A DNA stretch of 64,000 nucleotides from JAWLHU01 sp049325315 (GCA_049325315.1 JBMONB010000099.1:19836-83835), one strand, 5' to 3'; numbered from the stretch's first letter, positions 33,959 through 42,377 are shown. Notes: generated by a model not told the origin, from the sequence alone. Translations and numbers: made by a program.

Positions 33959-35641
33959 GTGGAGTACCGCCCGCACAATCCGCTGATCGTGCAGAGTGAC
34001 CGTACGATTCTCCTTGAGGTCATGAATCCACAGTTCGAAGAGGCGCGGGACCTGCTCTCCACCTTCGCCGAGTTGGTGAAGAGCCCGGAGCATATTCACA
34101 CCTACGCCATTACGCCCCTCTCGTTGTGGAACGCTGCGGCAAGCGGTCTGACCGCACAGGGGATTCTCGATGGGCTCCTCCAGTACTCCAAGTTCCCGCT
34201 GCCCGAATCACTGCAGCAGGACATCGCCGACTACATCTCCCGCTACGGGCGGGTCCAGTTGATCCGCAACGGGGCGGGTGAACTGCTCCTGACCGCTTCG
34301 GACCCGCTGGTGCTGACCGAGGTCTGGCACAACCAGCAGGTGCGGCCCTTCCTGCTGGAAGAGCGGCCCGAAGGGTTGCTGGTCGACGGCGAACGCCGCG
34401 GCCACGTGAAGCAGGCGATGATCAAGATCGGCTTCCCGGTGGAAGACCTGGCTGGCTACACCGAGGGCGCTGAGCTGCCCCTTCACCTGCGCGATCTGGC
34501 CCTGAGCGGTCGCCCCTTCAGCCTGCGCACCTACCAGGAGCAGGCGGTGCGCGCCTTCTACAAGGGCGGCTCGGTGGCGGGCGGCTCCGGCGTGATCGTG
34601 CTGCCCTGCGGCGCAGGCAAGACGATCGTGGGCATGGGCGCCATGAGCGAGGTAAAGCAGCAGACCCTGATTCTCACCACCAACATCACCGCCGTCCGGC
34701 AGTGGATCGACGAGCTGGTAGACAAGACGACCATCTCCCGCGACCAGATCGGCGAGTACAGCGGCGAGGTGAAGGAGATCCGGCCGGTCACCGTCTCCAC
34801 CTACCAGATTCTCACCTACCGCGAGGGCGACGAGATGCCTCACCACCAGCTGATCGGCGCCCGCAACTGGGGGCTGATCATCTACGACGAGGTGCACATG
34901 CTGCCCGCCCCGGTCTTCCGGGTCACCTCCGAGATTCAGGCCCGGCGCCGGCTGGGTCTTACGGCCACCCTGATCCGGGAGGACGGCCGGGAGGAGGACG
35001 TCTTCTCCCTTATCGGCCCCAAGCGCTACGATGTCCCCTGGAAGGTGCTCGAACGGCAGGGCTTCATCGCCACCGCCACCTGCCATGAGATCCGGGTGCC
35101 GCTTCACGAGGATCTGCGGCTCCAGTACGCCGTGGCGGAGGAGCGGGCCAAGTTCCGCATCGCTTCGGAGAACCCCTCGAAGAACCCGCTGGTGCACGAG
35201 ATCGTGCGGCGGCATGAGGGGGATATGATCCTGGTGATCGGCCAGTACCTGGACCAGCTCAAGCAGTTGGCCAAAGAGTTGGCCGCCCCGCTGATCACCG
35301 GCCAGGTGCCGACCCGGGAGCGCGACGATCTCTATGCCCGGTTCAAGGCGGGCGAGATCAAGCTGCTGGTGGTCTCCAAGGTGGCGAACTTCGCCGTCGA
35401 CCTGCCCGACGCCACGGTGGCGATTCAGGTGAGCGGCACCTTCGGTTCCCGCCAGGAGGAGGCGCAGCGGCTGGGGCGGATCCTCCGGCCCAAGTCAGAC
35501 GGATCCCCCGCCTTCTTCTACTCCCTGGTCACCCGAGAGACCCGTGACCAGGAGTTCGCCACCAAGCGGCAGCTCTTCCTGACAGAACAGGGCTACCGGT
35601 ACCAGATCTCCCACGCGGAGGACTTCCTCGCGGCGAGGTGA
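33959..35641 (+). CDS. XPB/Rad25-type DNA repair helicase
   Basis: A 560-residue superfamily 2 helicase of the bacterial XPB group. The N-terminal ~180 residues are an XPB-type damage-recognition-like region. Walker A VLPCGAGKTIVG (about 216-223), DEVH box IIYDEVHMLPAPVF (about 310), the RED motif in LIREDGREEDVF (about 340), then helicase domain 2 with VVSKVANFAVDLPDA and QRLGRILRPK. GTG 33959 is chosen over ATG 33935 because AAGGAGGGAGGGAG lies between them at the right distance. XPB unwinds DNA in nucleotide excision repair in eukaryotes and archaea; the bacterial role is less clear. It is coupled to the next gene by a GTGA overlap. Confidence 0.92.
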   Translation: MEYRPHNPLIVQSDRTILLEVMNPQFEEARDLLSTFAELVKSPEHIHTYAITPLSLWNAAASGLTAQGILDGLLQYSKFPLPESLQQDIADYISRYGRVQLIRNGAGELLLTASDPLVLTEVWHNQQVRPFLLEERPEGLLVDGERRGHVKQAMIKIGFPVEDLAGYTEGAELPLHLRDLALSGRPFSLRTYQEQAVRAFYKGGSVAGGSGVIVLPCGAGKTIVGMGAMSEVKQQTLILTTNITAVRQWIDELVDKTTISRDQIGEYSGEVKEIRPVTVSTYQILTYREGDEMPHHQLIGARNWGLIIYDEVHMLPAPVFRVTSEIQARRRLGLTATLIREDGREEDVFSLIGPKRYDVPWKVLERQGFIATATCHEIRVPLHEDLRLQYAVAEERAKFRIASENPSKNPLVHEIVRRHEGDMILVIGQYLDQLKQLAKELAAPLITGQVPTRERDDLYARFKAGEIKLLVVSKVANFAVDLPDATVAIQVSGTFGSRQEEAQRLGRILRPKSDGSPAFFYSLVTRETRDQEFATKRQLFLTEQGYRYQISHAEDFLAAR

Positions 35642-37200
35642 ACCCATTGCAGTTGGTACAGTGCCTGCAGCGAGTGCCGGCCGATCAGTTTGCCCGCATC
35701 GTCACCACCCATGGATTGCCGGCGGGCGAGCGCCCCGTCTTGGAGCGGGAGGTCGCAGCCCGCCTTTTGAACCGCGCCCCCCTCGAGGAAAACCTGCGTT
35801 CCCTCTCCGACGAGGAGTGGTCCGCTCTGAAGGTGGTCTTCTTCAACGGCGGGGATCAGGGGATCACCGTGGAACTCTGCCACCAGATTGTCGGCCTGCT
35901 CTCCGGCAAGCGGCGGAAGTCGTCCGCCAAAGCGCTGGAAGAGCTCCAGCACCGGGGACTGATCTACCTGCGCTCCCAGAACTACCGGCAGGTCTTCTTC
36001 ATTCCCGACGACCTGATGGCCTCGATGGATGAGATTCTAAACCGGCAGATGGTCAGCCGGCTCAGTCTGGGCAATGGACCGGTTCGGGTACTGCCGCAGG
36101 AGCGAAACCTGCTGGAGGAGGTTCACCGGTTCCTGGCCCATATCCACACCCACGAGATCACCCTGACCCAGCAGGGGCAGATCTTCAAGCGACACCTGCG
36201 GGCGCTCCTGGACCTCTTGATGCCCGGCTCCGACGAGGAGGAATCGGTGGCCGGGCGCTACCCGGAACCGCTGGGCATGCTGGTGGGCTACTCGCTCGAC
36301 CGGCATCTGATCGCGCGGGAAGAGGGCAGGCTCCGCACAACGGATCACCTGCCCCCCTGGGTCAATCTGCCGAGCGGCGCGAAGCGGCTCGACCTGTTCA
36401 AGTATTGGCAGGACCGGTACTACTACCAGGACCTGCAGACATTCCTCTCCGTTGTCCGGTCGGTAGGTGGGGAGTGGGTCTCAGTCGACCGGTTGGTGGG
36501 TGAACTGGAGCCGCTGATCAACCCGAGCCAGCGCGGTTCGTTTCTCCTGCGTCTCCGGCATCATCTGACCACGTTCCTGGCGCCGCTGGGCCTCTTCGAA
36601 CTGGGGGATGCACCCGGCGAGGCGGGGCCTGAGCTGGCCTGCCGGCTGACCGGGGCCGGGGCTGCGGTCCTGGCAGAGAGGGCGCCCGAGGAGACAGCCG
36701 GCACGGGGGCCACCCCGCTGCTACTCCAGGCCACCTTCGAGGTGATCGCCCCCCGCCCGGTGCCGAGCCACGTGCTCTGGCGTATGGAGTTGATGGCCGA
36801 CCTCGAGGGGCAGACCGATCGGACGCTCACCTACCGGCTCTCGAAGACCTCGGTCTACCGGGCGCTGAAGGCCGGTATCGCCGGCGAGGAGCTCCTGGCC
36901 TTCCTCCGGGAGCACTCGGCCACCGGGGTGCCGCAGAACGTCGCCTTTGACCTCGCAGCATGGTCCGGGGCCTACGGGCAGGTCTACCTCCAGGAGGTGA
37001 TGCTCCTCCGCTGTGCCGACCCGGTGCTGGCCCAGCAGGTGAAGGCCTCCCGGCGCACCGCCCGGTACGTGATCGGCGAGCTCACCCCCACCGACCTGAT
37101 CGTGACCGGGGAGCACTACAAGGAGCTGCTGGAGGCGCTGGAGGCCGACGGCCTCATGCCCAGGCCCGAGGTCGACAGGCCGGCGCTTGCGGAGGACTAG
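35638..37200 (+). CDS. Helicase-associated protein coupled to XPB (Helicase_C_3-like domain)
   Basis: A 520-residue protein. Residues about 330-470 match the 'helicase conserved C-terminal domain' of the Helicase_C_3 type: LQATFEVIAPRPVPSHVLWR, LTYRLSKTSVYRALKAGIAG and SATGVPQNVAFDLAAWSGAYG. The N-terminal part looks like a string of winged-helix-like helical units (LSDEEWSALKVVFFNGGDQG and KALEELQHRGLIYLR). No Walker A or nuclease motif is visible, so it is likely a loader or regulator rather than an enzyme. GTG 35638 overlaps the XPB stop (GTGA). In archaea XPB works with Bax1; this protein has the partner position but not the nuclease. Confidence 0.78.
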   Translation: MNPLQLVQCLQRVPADQFARIVTTHGLPAGERPVLEREVAARLLNRAPLEENLRSLSDEEWSALKVVFFNGGDQGITVELCHQIVGLLSGKRRKSSAKALEELQHRGLIYLRSQNYRQVFFIPDDLMASMDEILNRQMVSRLSLGNGPVRVLPQERNLLEEVHRFLAHIHTHEITLTQQGQIFKRHLRALLDLLMPGSDEEESVAGRYPEPLGMLVGYSLDRHLIAREEGRLRTTDHLPPWVNLPSGAKRLDLFKYWQDRYYYQDLQTFLSVVRSVGGEWVSVDRLVGELEPLINPSQRGSFLLRLRHHLTTFLAPLGLFELGDAPGEAGPELACRLTGAGAAVLAERAPEETAGTGATPLLLQATFEVIAPRPVPSHVLWRMELMADLEGQTDRTLTYRLSKTSVYRALKAGIAGEELLAFLREHSATGVPQNVAFDLAAWSGAYGQVYLQEVMLLRCADPVLAQQVKASRRTARYVIGELTPTDLIVTGEHYKELLEALEADGLMPRPEVDRPALAED

Positions 37201-37700
37201 CTGCCCCCGCCGCCACCCTCCTTGCCGCCCTTCTCCTTGCCGCCCTTCTCCTTCTCCTTGCCCTTTTCCTTGCCCTTCTCTTCCTTCTTTTCCCCGCCTT
37301 CGGCGCCCTTGGCGACGATCTCCATCATCGTCTGCCGAACCGCCTGCTGAATCTGCTGCCTGACCACCGGGTCGTCCATCATCTCGGTCAGCTTCTTCTG
37401 GATCACCTGCTCGCCCACCGGGGAGCCGATGGCGCTCTTGAGCGCATCCTCCAGCGCCTTCTTCCCCTCCTGGGTGTCCAGAGCCATCTCCATCATCTCT
37501 GTGCCCGCCTGGGAGCGAACCTGGGTCCGCATGAAGTCCTTCATTTCGTCTTCATGGAGCGTCTGTTTGACCGCCTTCTCCACCTGCTCGTCGCTGGGCT
37601 CGGGGGCCTTCTGCTGCCCCTGCGGCTGCTGCTGCGGGCCTGACATGCAGCCACCGGCCAGCAAGGCCGCGATCAGCGTCATCGCCCACCACTTGCGCAC
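37197..37700 (-). CDS. GerD-like spore germination lipoprotein
   Basis: A 167-residue lipoprotein with lipobox LAGGC (Cys at about 18), a Gln/Pro linker, a long helical core (about 35-140: EVKAVKQT-like heptads, TEMMEMALDTQEGKKALED and VVRQQIQQAVRQTMMEIVA) and a low-complexity Lys/Glu/Gly tail. Core pattern, size and lipidation fit GerD, the scaffold that clusters germinant receptors in the spore inner membrane, and a sigma-G-like promoter lies upstream; the match is by pattern, not alignment. GTG 37700 has GGGGAGG 7 bases upstream. The stop shares a CTAG with the stop of the convergent XPB partner, leaving no room for a terminator. Confidence 0.6.
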   Translation of the reverse strand: MRKWWAMTLIAALLAGGCMSGPQQQPQGQQKAPEPSDEQVEKAVKQTLHEDEMKDFMRTQVRSQAGTEMMEMALDTQEGKKALEDALKSAIGSPVGEQVIQKKLTEMMDDPVVRQQIQQAVRQTMMEIVAKGAEGGEKKEEKGKEKGKEKEKGGKEKGGKEGGGGGS

Positions 37701-37739
37701 GATGAGACCTCCCCTATCGGCATCGCCTTTCTTTGGCCA

Positions 37740-37769
37740 TAGCATTCGCCCGCTGTTCACTGGTCATGC
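37740..37769 (-). promoter_or_regulatory. Sigma-G-like promoter of the GerD-like gene
   Basis: On the minus strand GCATG, an 18-base spacer, then AATGCTA. Compared with the forespore sigma-G consensus as I know it (GHATR, N17-18, CATNHTA) only the first -10 base differs. It supports forespore expression. Confidence 0.45.
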
Positions 37770-37815
37770 TGGAAAGATTCGCGGTCTCCAGCCCGGGCTG
37801 ATGGGCGCGCAAGAA

Positions 37816-37853
37816 CAGACGAGGGAAGTACCAATTGGCACTCCCCTCGTCTG
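37816..37853 (-). terminator. Terminator downstream of the tRNA genes
   Basis: A long hairpin, CAGACGAGGG / CCCTCGTCTG outer stem with a further paired AGTxCCAATTGGxACT core, followed on the minus strand by TTCTTG. Confidence 0.75.
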
Positions 37854-37865
37854 CGCGTGTTCTCC

Positions 37866-37940
37866 TGGTGGACCGCGAAGGACTCGAACCTTCAACCTGC
37901 CGATTAAGAGTCGGATGCTCTACCATTGAGCTAGCGGTCC
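37866..37940 (-). tRNA. tRNA-Lys (anticodon CUU), copy 1
   Basis: A complete cloverleaf of 72 bases plus encoded CCA. Acceptor GGACCGC/GCGGTCC, anticodon loop CTCTTAA with CTT, T-arm GGTTCGAGTCC. Transcribed right to left, directly after tRNA-Ser copy 1 (4-base gap). Confidence 0.97.
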
Positions 37941-37944
37941 ATAC

Positions 37945-38035
37945 TGGCGGAGAGAGAGGGATTTGAACCCTCGCGGGACTTGCGCCCCCTACAGCTTTAG
38001 CAAAGCCGCCCCTTCAGCCACTTGGGTATCTCTCC
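37945..38035 (-). tRNA. tRNA-Ser (anticodon GCU), copy 1
   Basis: A class II tRNA with a long variable arm and encoded CCA. Acceptor GGAGAGA/TCTCTCC, anticodon loop containing GCT (TTTGCTAAA), long arm GTAGGGGGCGCAAGTCCCGC, T-arm GGGTTCAAATCCC. Confidence 0.97.
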
Positions 38036-38078
38036 ACGGCTGAAATCATCGCACCGCTTTAGAAGCGGCGCAGGAGTT

Positions 38079-38107
38079 ACTATAACATGTCCGGCTAATC
38101 AACGCAA
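38079..38107 (-). promoter_or_regulatory. Promoter of tRNA pair 1
   Basis: On the minus strand TTGCGT, a 17-base spacer, then TATAGT, about 44 bases before tRNA-Ser copy 1. Confidence 0.7.
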
Positions 38108-38205
38108 CCACTTGACAGCCTTGATTCGGTGGAAAAAGCGCTGGGAGACAGACGCATGTTGCAATGGAAGGACAAAGCGCACCCGCAACCGGGCGCGCCT
38201 TGTGG

Positions 38206-38280
38206 TGGTGGACCGCGAAGGACTCGAACCTTCAACCTGCCGATTAAGAGTCGGATGCTCTACCATTGAGCTAGCGGTCC
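38206..38280 (-). tRNA. tRNA-Lys (anticodon CUU), copy 2
   Basis: Sequence identical to copy 1 over the gene and the encoded CCA. It lies downstream of tRNA-Ser copy 2 in the second unit. Confidence 0.97.
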
Positions 38281-38284
38281 GTAC

Positions 38285-38375
38285 TGGCGGAGAGAGAGGG
38301 ATTTGAACCCTCGCGGGACTTGCGCCCCCTACAGCTTTAGCAAAGCCGCCCCTTCAGCCACTTGGGTATCTCTCC
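38285..38375 (-). tRNA. tRNA-Ser (anticodon GCU), copy 2
   Basis: Identical to copy 1, including the long variable arm and encoded CCA. First gene of the second unit. Confidence 0.97.
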
Positions 38376-38417
38376 ACGGCTGAAATCATGCACCGCCTCA
38401 GCGGCGGCGCAGGAGAT

Positions 38418-38446
38418 ACTATATCATGTTCGCAGGATCAGCGCAA
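38418..38446 (-). promoter_or_regulatory. Promoter of tRNA pair 2
   Basis: On the minus strand TTGCGC, a 17-base spacer, then TATAGT, at the same distance from tRNA-Ser as in pair 1. Confidence 0.7.
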
Positions 38447-38488
38447 CACCTCGTATGTGGTTTTTTGAGCCGGGAATTGCCGCTGGAA

Positions 38489-38519
38489 CAGGGTGCACCG
38501 TTTGGTCCGGTGCACCCTG
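38489..38519 (-). terminator. Terminator of the his operon
   Basis: A 12-base-pair stem (CAGGGTGCACCG / CGGTGCACCCTG) with a 7-base loop, 8 bases after the hisC stop. The T-run is weak. Confidence 0.65.
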
Positions 38520-38527
38520 CGGTCATC

Positions 38528-39607
38528 TCACAGGACCGCTTCCAGGGCTGCCAGGAACCGCTGGTTCTCCGCAGCGGTGCCGACGGTGACACGCAGATGG
38601 GTTGGAAGGCCGAAGGAGCCACACGGACGGACCAACACGCCCAGCCGGAGAAGCCGGTCAAAGACCTGTGCAGCGGGCTGCTTTGCATCAAACAAGATGA
38701 AGTTCGCCTCGCTCTTCACGAAGGGCAGGCCCAGCCGCTCGAAGGCGTCATACAGGAACGCCTTTCCCTCCCGGGTAAGCGCCAGGCTGCGGGCCAGGTG
38801 ATCGGTATCCTCCAGCGCCGCCAGGCCCGCTGCTACCGCCAGGTTGTTGACGCTGAACGGATCCCGGGCGGTGTAAATGGGGGCCAGCAGGGCGGGTCGC
38901 ATCACCCCGTAGCCGAGCCGGAAGCCCGCCATGCCGTAAATCTTGCTGAAGGTCCGGGTCACCACCACGTTGGGGTGGGCCAGCAGGAGCGCCCGGCTGT
39001 CGAACTGAGTCTGGTCGAACTCCCGGTAGGCCTCATCGATGATCACGAGGGTCTGCTCCGGAATGCGCGGCAGGAGCGCCCGCAGCGCTTCCTCCGCAAA
39101 GACCGCCCCGGTGGGGTTGTTGGGCCGGCAGAGAAAGAGCATCTTCGCCCCGCTCTGCCGGGCGGTCTCCGCCATCGCCTCCAGGTCCATGGTGTTCTCC
39201 ACCAGCGGCACGGAGAGCACCTCGGCCCCCATCAGTTCCCCCACCAGCGGGTAGCCCGAGAAGGAGGGCGCCGGCACCACGATCTTGTCGCCGGGCTCCA
39301 GGTAGACCTCCGCCAGCAGGCGGAAGACCTCGTCGGAGCCGTTGCCCACCAGGAAGTGGTCTGCCGGCAGATCCCAGAGGCGCCCAAGCCGCTCCCGCAG
39401 CGCCCGGGAGGTCCCCTCGGGGTAGGTGTGGACCTGGGCCATGGCCGCCGTGGCGGCCTCTACCGCCCGGGGTGAGGGACCGAGCGGATTCTCATTCTGG
39501 TTCAGCTTGACCAGGTCGGTGATCCCCAGCTCCCGTTGTACCTCTTCCACCGGCTTGCCAGGAACGTAGGGTTTCATCGACCGAATGGCCGGGCGAATCG
39601 CAGCCAT
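38528..39607 (-). CDS. hisC: Histidinol-phosphate aminotransferase
   Basis: A 359-residue fold-type I PLP aminotransferase that makes histidinol phosphate from imidazole-acetol phosphate and glutamate. Visible marks: LNQNENPLGPSPRAVEA at the N-terminus, FLVGNGSDEVFRLLAE, LCRPNNPTGAVF, DEAYREFDQ with the PLP Asp and the Schiff-base Lys in VVTRTFSKIYGMAGFRLGYG. ATG 39607 has AAGGAG upstream. It is the last gene of the his operon, 6 bases after hisIE; this class of enzyme can also serve aromatic amino acid synthesis. Confidence 0.95.
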   Translation of the reverse strand: MAAIRPAIRSMKPYVPGKPVEEVQRELGITDLVKLNQNENPLGPSPRAVEAATAAMAQVHTYPEGTSRALRERLGRLWDLPADHFLVGNGSDEVFRLLAEVYLEPGDKIVVPAPSFSGYPLVGELMGAEVLSVPLVENTMDLEAMAETARQSGAKMLFLCRPNNPTGAVFAEEALRALLPRIPEQTLVIIDEAYREFDQTQFDSRALLLAHPNVVVTRTFSKIYGMAGFRLGYGVMRPALLAPIYTARDPFSVNNLAVAAGLAALEDTDHLARSLALTREGKAFLYDAFERLGLPFVKSEANFILFDAKQPAAQVFDRLLRLGVLVRPCGSFGLPTHLRVTVGTAAENQRFLAALEAVL

Positions 39608-39613
39608 GGGATC

Positions 39614-40294
39614 CTATCTCCTTCGCTTGCCCCGCCGTTCGGCGAGTTGGTCGGCGATTGCCTGCGGGTCAACCCCTGCATCGATCAACGCGATGAGCGA
39701 GTGGAACCAGAGGTCGGCCACCTCAAAGGCCAGGTTCTCGCGGTCGCGGTTCTTCACCGCCAGGACCACCTCGGTCGCCTCCTCGCCGATCTTCTTGCAG
39801 TAGGCGTCGGCGCCCCGGGTAAAGAGCTTCGAGGTGTAGCTCTCGGGGTCCGGGTTGGCCCGCCGGTCCGCCAGGACCGCCGCCACCTCCCTTATGATGG
39901 AGCCCAGGTCGTACGGCGTCTCCACCCCCGGCTGAACCGGCCAGTAAGCGGTGGAGATCAGCGCCCGGGGCGAGCCGTCGACCCGGCGGGTAAAGCACGA
40001 ATAGGTCCCCTCGTGGCAGGCCACCCCCTCCTGCTCCACCAGAAGCAAGAGCGAGTCGCCGTCGCAGTCGGTCCGGACCTCCCGCACCCTCTGGACATGG
40101 CCCGAGGTGGCGCCCTTGTTCCAGAGCGCCTGCCGGCTGCGGGACCAGTACCAGGCGGTGCCGGTCTCCAGGGTCAGCCGGAGCGACTCCTCGCTCATGT
40201 AGGCCTGCATCAGGACCTGTCCGGTTCGGGCGTCCTGGGCGATGGCGGGAATCAGCCCGTCGGGCCCCCACTTCAGCTCCAGCGTCTCCTTCAT
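39614..40294 (-). CDS. hisIE: Bifunctional phosphoribosyl-AMP cyclohydrolase / phosphoribosyl-ATP pyrophosphatase
   Basis: A 226-residue fusion catalysing the second and third steps of histidine synthesis. The HisI part (1-120) has MQAYMSEESLRLTLETG, YWSRSRQALWNKG and the metal/Cys site TDCDGDSLLLLVEQEGVACH with TYSCFTRR. The HisE part (about 130-226) has YTSKLFTRGADAYCKKIGEE and the acidic metal site EVADLWFHSLIAL. ATG 40294 overlaps the hisF stop (ATGA). Confidence 0.96.
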   Translation of the reverse strand: MKETLELKWGPDGLIPAIAQDARTGQVLMQAYMSEESLRLTLETGTAWYWSRSRQALWNKGATSGHVQRVREVRTDCDGDSLLLLVEQEGVACHEGTYSCFTRRVDGSPRALISTAYWPVQPGVETPYDLGSIIREVAAVLADRRANPDPESYTSKLFTRGADAYCKKIGEEATEVVLAVKNRDRENLAFEVADLWFHSLIALIDAGVDPQAIADQLAERRGKRRR

Positions 40295-41055
40295 GACCGC
40301 ACCAGCACTCCCTTCTGCCGCAGGTACGCCTTGGCCTCCTCCACCGTGTGCTGCCCGCTGTGGAAGATCGAGGCCACCAGCGCCGCATCGGCCTGCCCCT
40401 CGGTCAGCACGGCGGCGATATGGTCCAGGGTGCCGGCCCCGCCCGAGGCGATCACCGGAATATCGACCGTCTTCGCCAGCGTCTGGTGCAACTCCATGTC
40501 GTAGCCCTCGCGGGTGCCGTCGGCGTCCATCGAGGTGACCAGCAGCTCACCGGCGCCCCGCCGCCAGGCCTCCTCGGCCCAGGCGATGGCATCGATGCCG
40601 GTGGGGGTCCGCCCGCCCTGCAGGTAGACCTCCCAGCCGCCCTGTGGCCGCCGCTTGCAGTCGATCGCCACCACAATGGTCGAGGAGCCGAAGACCTCCG
40701 CCGACCGGTTGATCAGGTCGGGGTCCTTCACGGCGCCGGTGTTGATCGAGACCTTGTCGGCCCCCGCCCGCAGGTAGGCCCGCACGTGCTCCACCGCGCT
40801 GACCCCGCCTCCGATGGTCAGCGGAATGAAGACCTGCTCTGCCGCCCGGGCCAGAATCTCCAGCGTGGCCGACCGCTGCTCCCAGGAGGCGTTGATGTCC
40901 AGGAAGCAGACCTCGTCGGCCCCCTGCTCGTCATAGCGCTTCGCCAACTCCACCGGGTCGCCGGCGTCCCAGGTGTTCAGGTGGAACTTTACGTTTTTGA
41001 CCACCCGCCCGTCCTTGATATCCAGGCAGGGGATAATTCGCTTCGCTAGCGGCAT
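40291..41055 (-). CDS. hisF: Imidazole glycerol phosphate synthase, cyclase subunit
   Basis: A 254-residue TIM barrel that, with HisH, turns PRFAR and ammonia into IGP and AICAR. The catalytic Asp pair is present: RIIPCLDIKDGRVVKN near the start and VTSMDADGTREGYD around residue 175, with phosphate loops at TIGGGVS and ASGGAGT. The start overlaps the hisA end by 10 bases. Confidence 0.97.
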   Translation of the reverse strand: MPLAKRIIPCLDIKDGRVVKNVKFHLNTWDAGDPVELAKRYDEQGADEVCFLDINASWEQRSATLEILARAAEQVFIPLTIGGGVSAVEHVRAYLRAGADKVSINTGAVKDPDLINRSAEVFGSSTIVVAIDCKRRPQGGWEVYLQGGRTPTGIDAIAWAEEAWRRGAGELLVTSMDADGTREGYDMELHQTLAKTVDIPVIASGGAGTLDHIAAVLTEGQADAALVASIFHSGQHTVEEAKAYLRQKGVLVRS

Positions 41056-41768
41056 AAACGGGTCGCCTCCTCCAGATCGATCGCCCCGGTGTAGAGCGCC
41101 TTCCCTAAGATGGCGCCATCGACACCCGGAATCGACATGAGTTTGCGAAGGTCGTCGAGCGAGGAGACGCCCCCACTCGCAATAATCGACAGCCCGGTCT
41201 GCCCCATTGTCGCCATCTCGTCGAAGTTTGGCCCCGCCATCATGCCATCTTTGGCGATGTCGGTGTAGATCAACGCCCTCACGCCTGCCTCGCCCACGGT
41301 GCGGGCCAGGTCCACCGCCCGGACCTCGGTCACATCGACCCAGCCATTGGTGGCCACACGTCCACCCCTGGCGTCAATGCCCACCACCACCCGGTCGGAG
41401 CCAAAGCGCTCCACCGCCCGGGCCACCAGGTCCCCCGACAGAGCCGAGGTCCCGATAATCACCCGGGAGACCCCCAGGCTCAGCGCCGCCTCCATCGCCT
41501 CCAGCGACCGGAGCCCGCCGCCAAGCTGAACCTTGGCCCCGCAGGCTGCGCGCACAATCTGCTCCACCGCCCTCAGGTTGCGGCTGGCGCCGGCGAAGGC
41601 GCCGTCAAGGTCGACCACATGGATCCACTGAGCCCCCTGCTCAATCCAGCGGTAGGCCGCCTGGGCCGGGTCGGAATCGAAGACCGTGGCCTCTTCCATG
41701 CGGCCCTGCTTCAGCCGGACCACCTGGCCCTCCTTCAGATCGATGGCCGGGTAGAGATCGAATCGCAT
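41046..41768 (-). CDS. hisA: ProFAR isomerase
   Basis: A 240-residue TIM barrel that isomerises ProFAR to PRFAR. YPAIDLKEGQVVRLKQG carries the catalytic Asp and LIYTDIAKDGMMAGPN the second; phosphate loops are QLGGGLRS and IASGGVSS. It overlaps the end of hisH by 34 bases; GGAGGG inside hisH serves as ribosome-binding site. Confidence 0.96.
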   Translation of the reverse strand: MRFDLYPAIDLKEGQVVRLKQGRMEEATVFDSDPAQAAYRWIEQGAQWIHVVDLDGAFAGASRNLRAVEQIVRAACGAKVQLGGGLRSLEAMEAALSLGVSRVIIGTSALSGDLVARAVERFGSDRVVVGIDARGGRVATNGWVDVTEVRAVDLARTVGEAGVRALIYTDIAKDGMMAGPNFDEMATMGQTGLSIIASGGVSSLDDLRKLMSIPGVDGAILGKALYTGAIDLEEATRLCR

Positions 41769-42376
41769 ACAAGCCCTCCAAAGTTCGACAGCATCCGCAG
41801 CCCCGTCCGTGACGACTTCTCCGGGTGGAACTGAATGCCGATGAGATTCGCCCGCCCCACCACCGAGGGATAAATCCTTCCATAGTCGGTGGTGGCCAGG
41901 ACCTCGGCGGGGTTGACCGCGTCGGCGGCGTAGGTGTGGTCAAAGTAGGCCCAGTAGCTGGCCTCAATCCCTGCAAAGATCGGGTGTTCCACCTGGACCG
42001 GCTCCACCAGGTTCCAGCCGATCTGCGGCAGCTTCACCGTGTCGGGCAGGCGGGTGGCCCTGCCGGACAGGAGCCCCAGCCCCGGCCCGGCGCCAAACTC
42101 CTCGCCCGCCTCGTAGAGCAGCTGCATGCCCAGGCAGATGCCCAGCACCGGCCGCCCGCTGGCGGTGAAGTCCCGCACCGCTTCCACCAGCCCCCGTTCC
42201 TCCAGCTTGCGCATGCCGTTGCCGAAGGCGCCCATGCCGGGCAGCACGATCCCATCGGCCCCGCGCACCACGGCGGGGTCCGGGCTGATCACCGCCTCGT
42301 AGCCCACCGCCTTGAAGGCGTTGCGCACGCTGGCCAGGTTGCCCATGTCGTAGTCGACGATCACGATCCGGCTCAT
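41735..42376 (-). CDS. hisH: Imidazole glycerol phosphate synthase, glutaminase subunit
   Basis: A 213-residue class I glutamine amidotransferase that supplies ammonia to HisF. The nucleophile Cys is in PVLGICLGMQLLYEAGEE and the His-Glu pair in LIGIQFHPEKSS; DYDMGNLASVRNAF and LPGMGAFGNGM are typical. The 34-base overlap with hisA adds a short C-terminal tail (VCDSISTRPSI) beyond the usual family end. Confidence 0.96.
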   Translation of the reverse strand: MSRIVIVDYDMGNLASVRNAFKAVGYEAVISPDPAVVRGADGIVLPGMGAFGNGMRKLEERGLVEAVRDFTASGRPVLGICLGMQLLYEAGEEFGAGPGLGLLSGRATRLPDTVKLPQIGWNLVEPVQVEHPIFAGIEASYWAYFDHTYAADAVNPAEVLATTDYGRIYPSVVGRANLIGIQFHPEKSSRTGLRMLSNFGGLVCDSISTRPSI

Positions 42377-42377
42377 G

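Larger units (their letters stand above)
37866..38446 (-). repeat. Tandem duplication: promoter, tRNA-Ser, tRNA-Lys
   Basis: Two units, about 37866-38107 and 38206-38446, each with a promoter, a leader, tRNA-Ser(GCU) and tRNA-Lys(CUU). The tRNA genes look identical between units; the leaders and promoters are close but carry substitutions and a one-base length change. The ~100 bases between the units hold no gene. Confidence 0.9.

Noticed and set aside
37866..38446. CRISPR-like repeat array
   Set aside because: Only two long units, fully explained by duplicated tRNA genes and their promoters.
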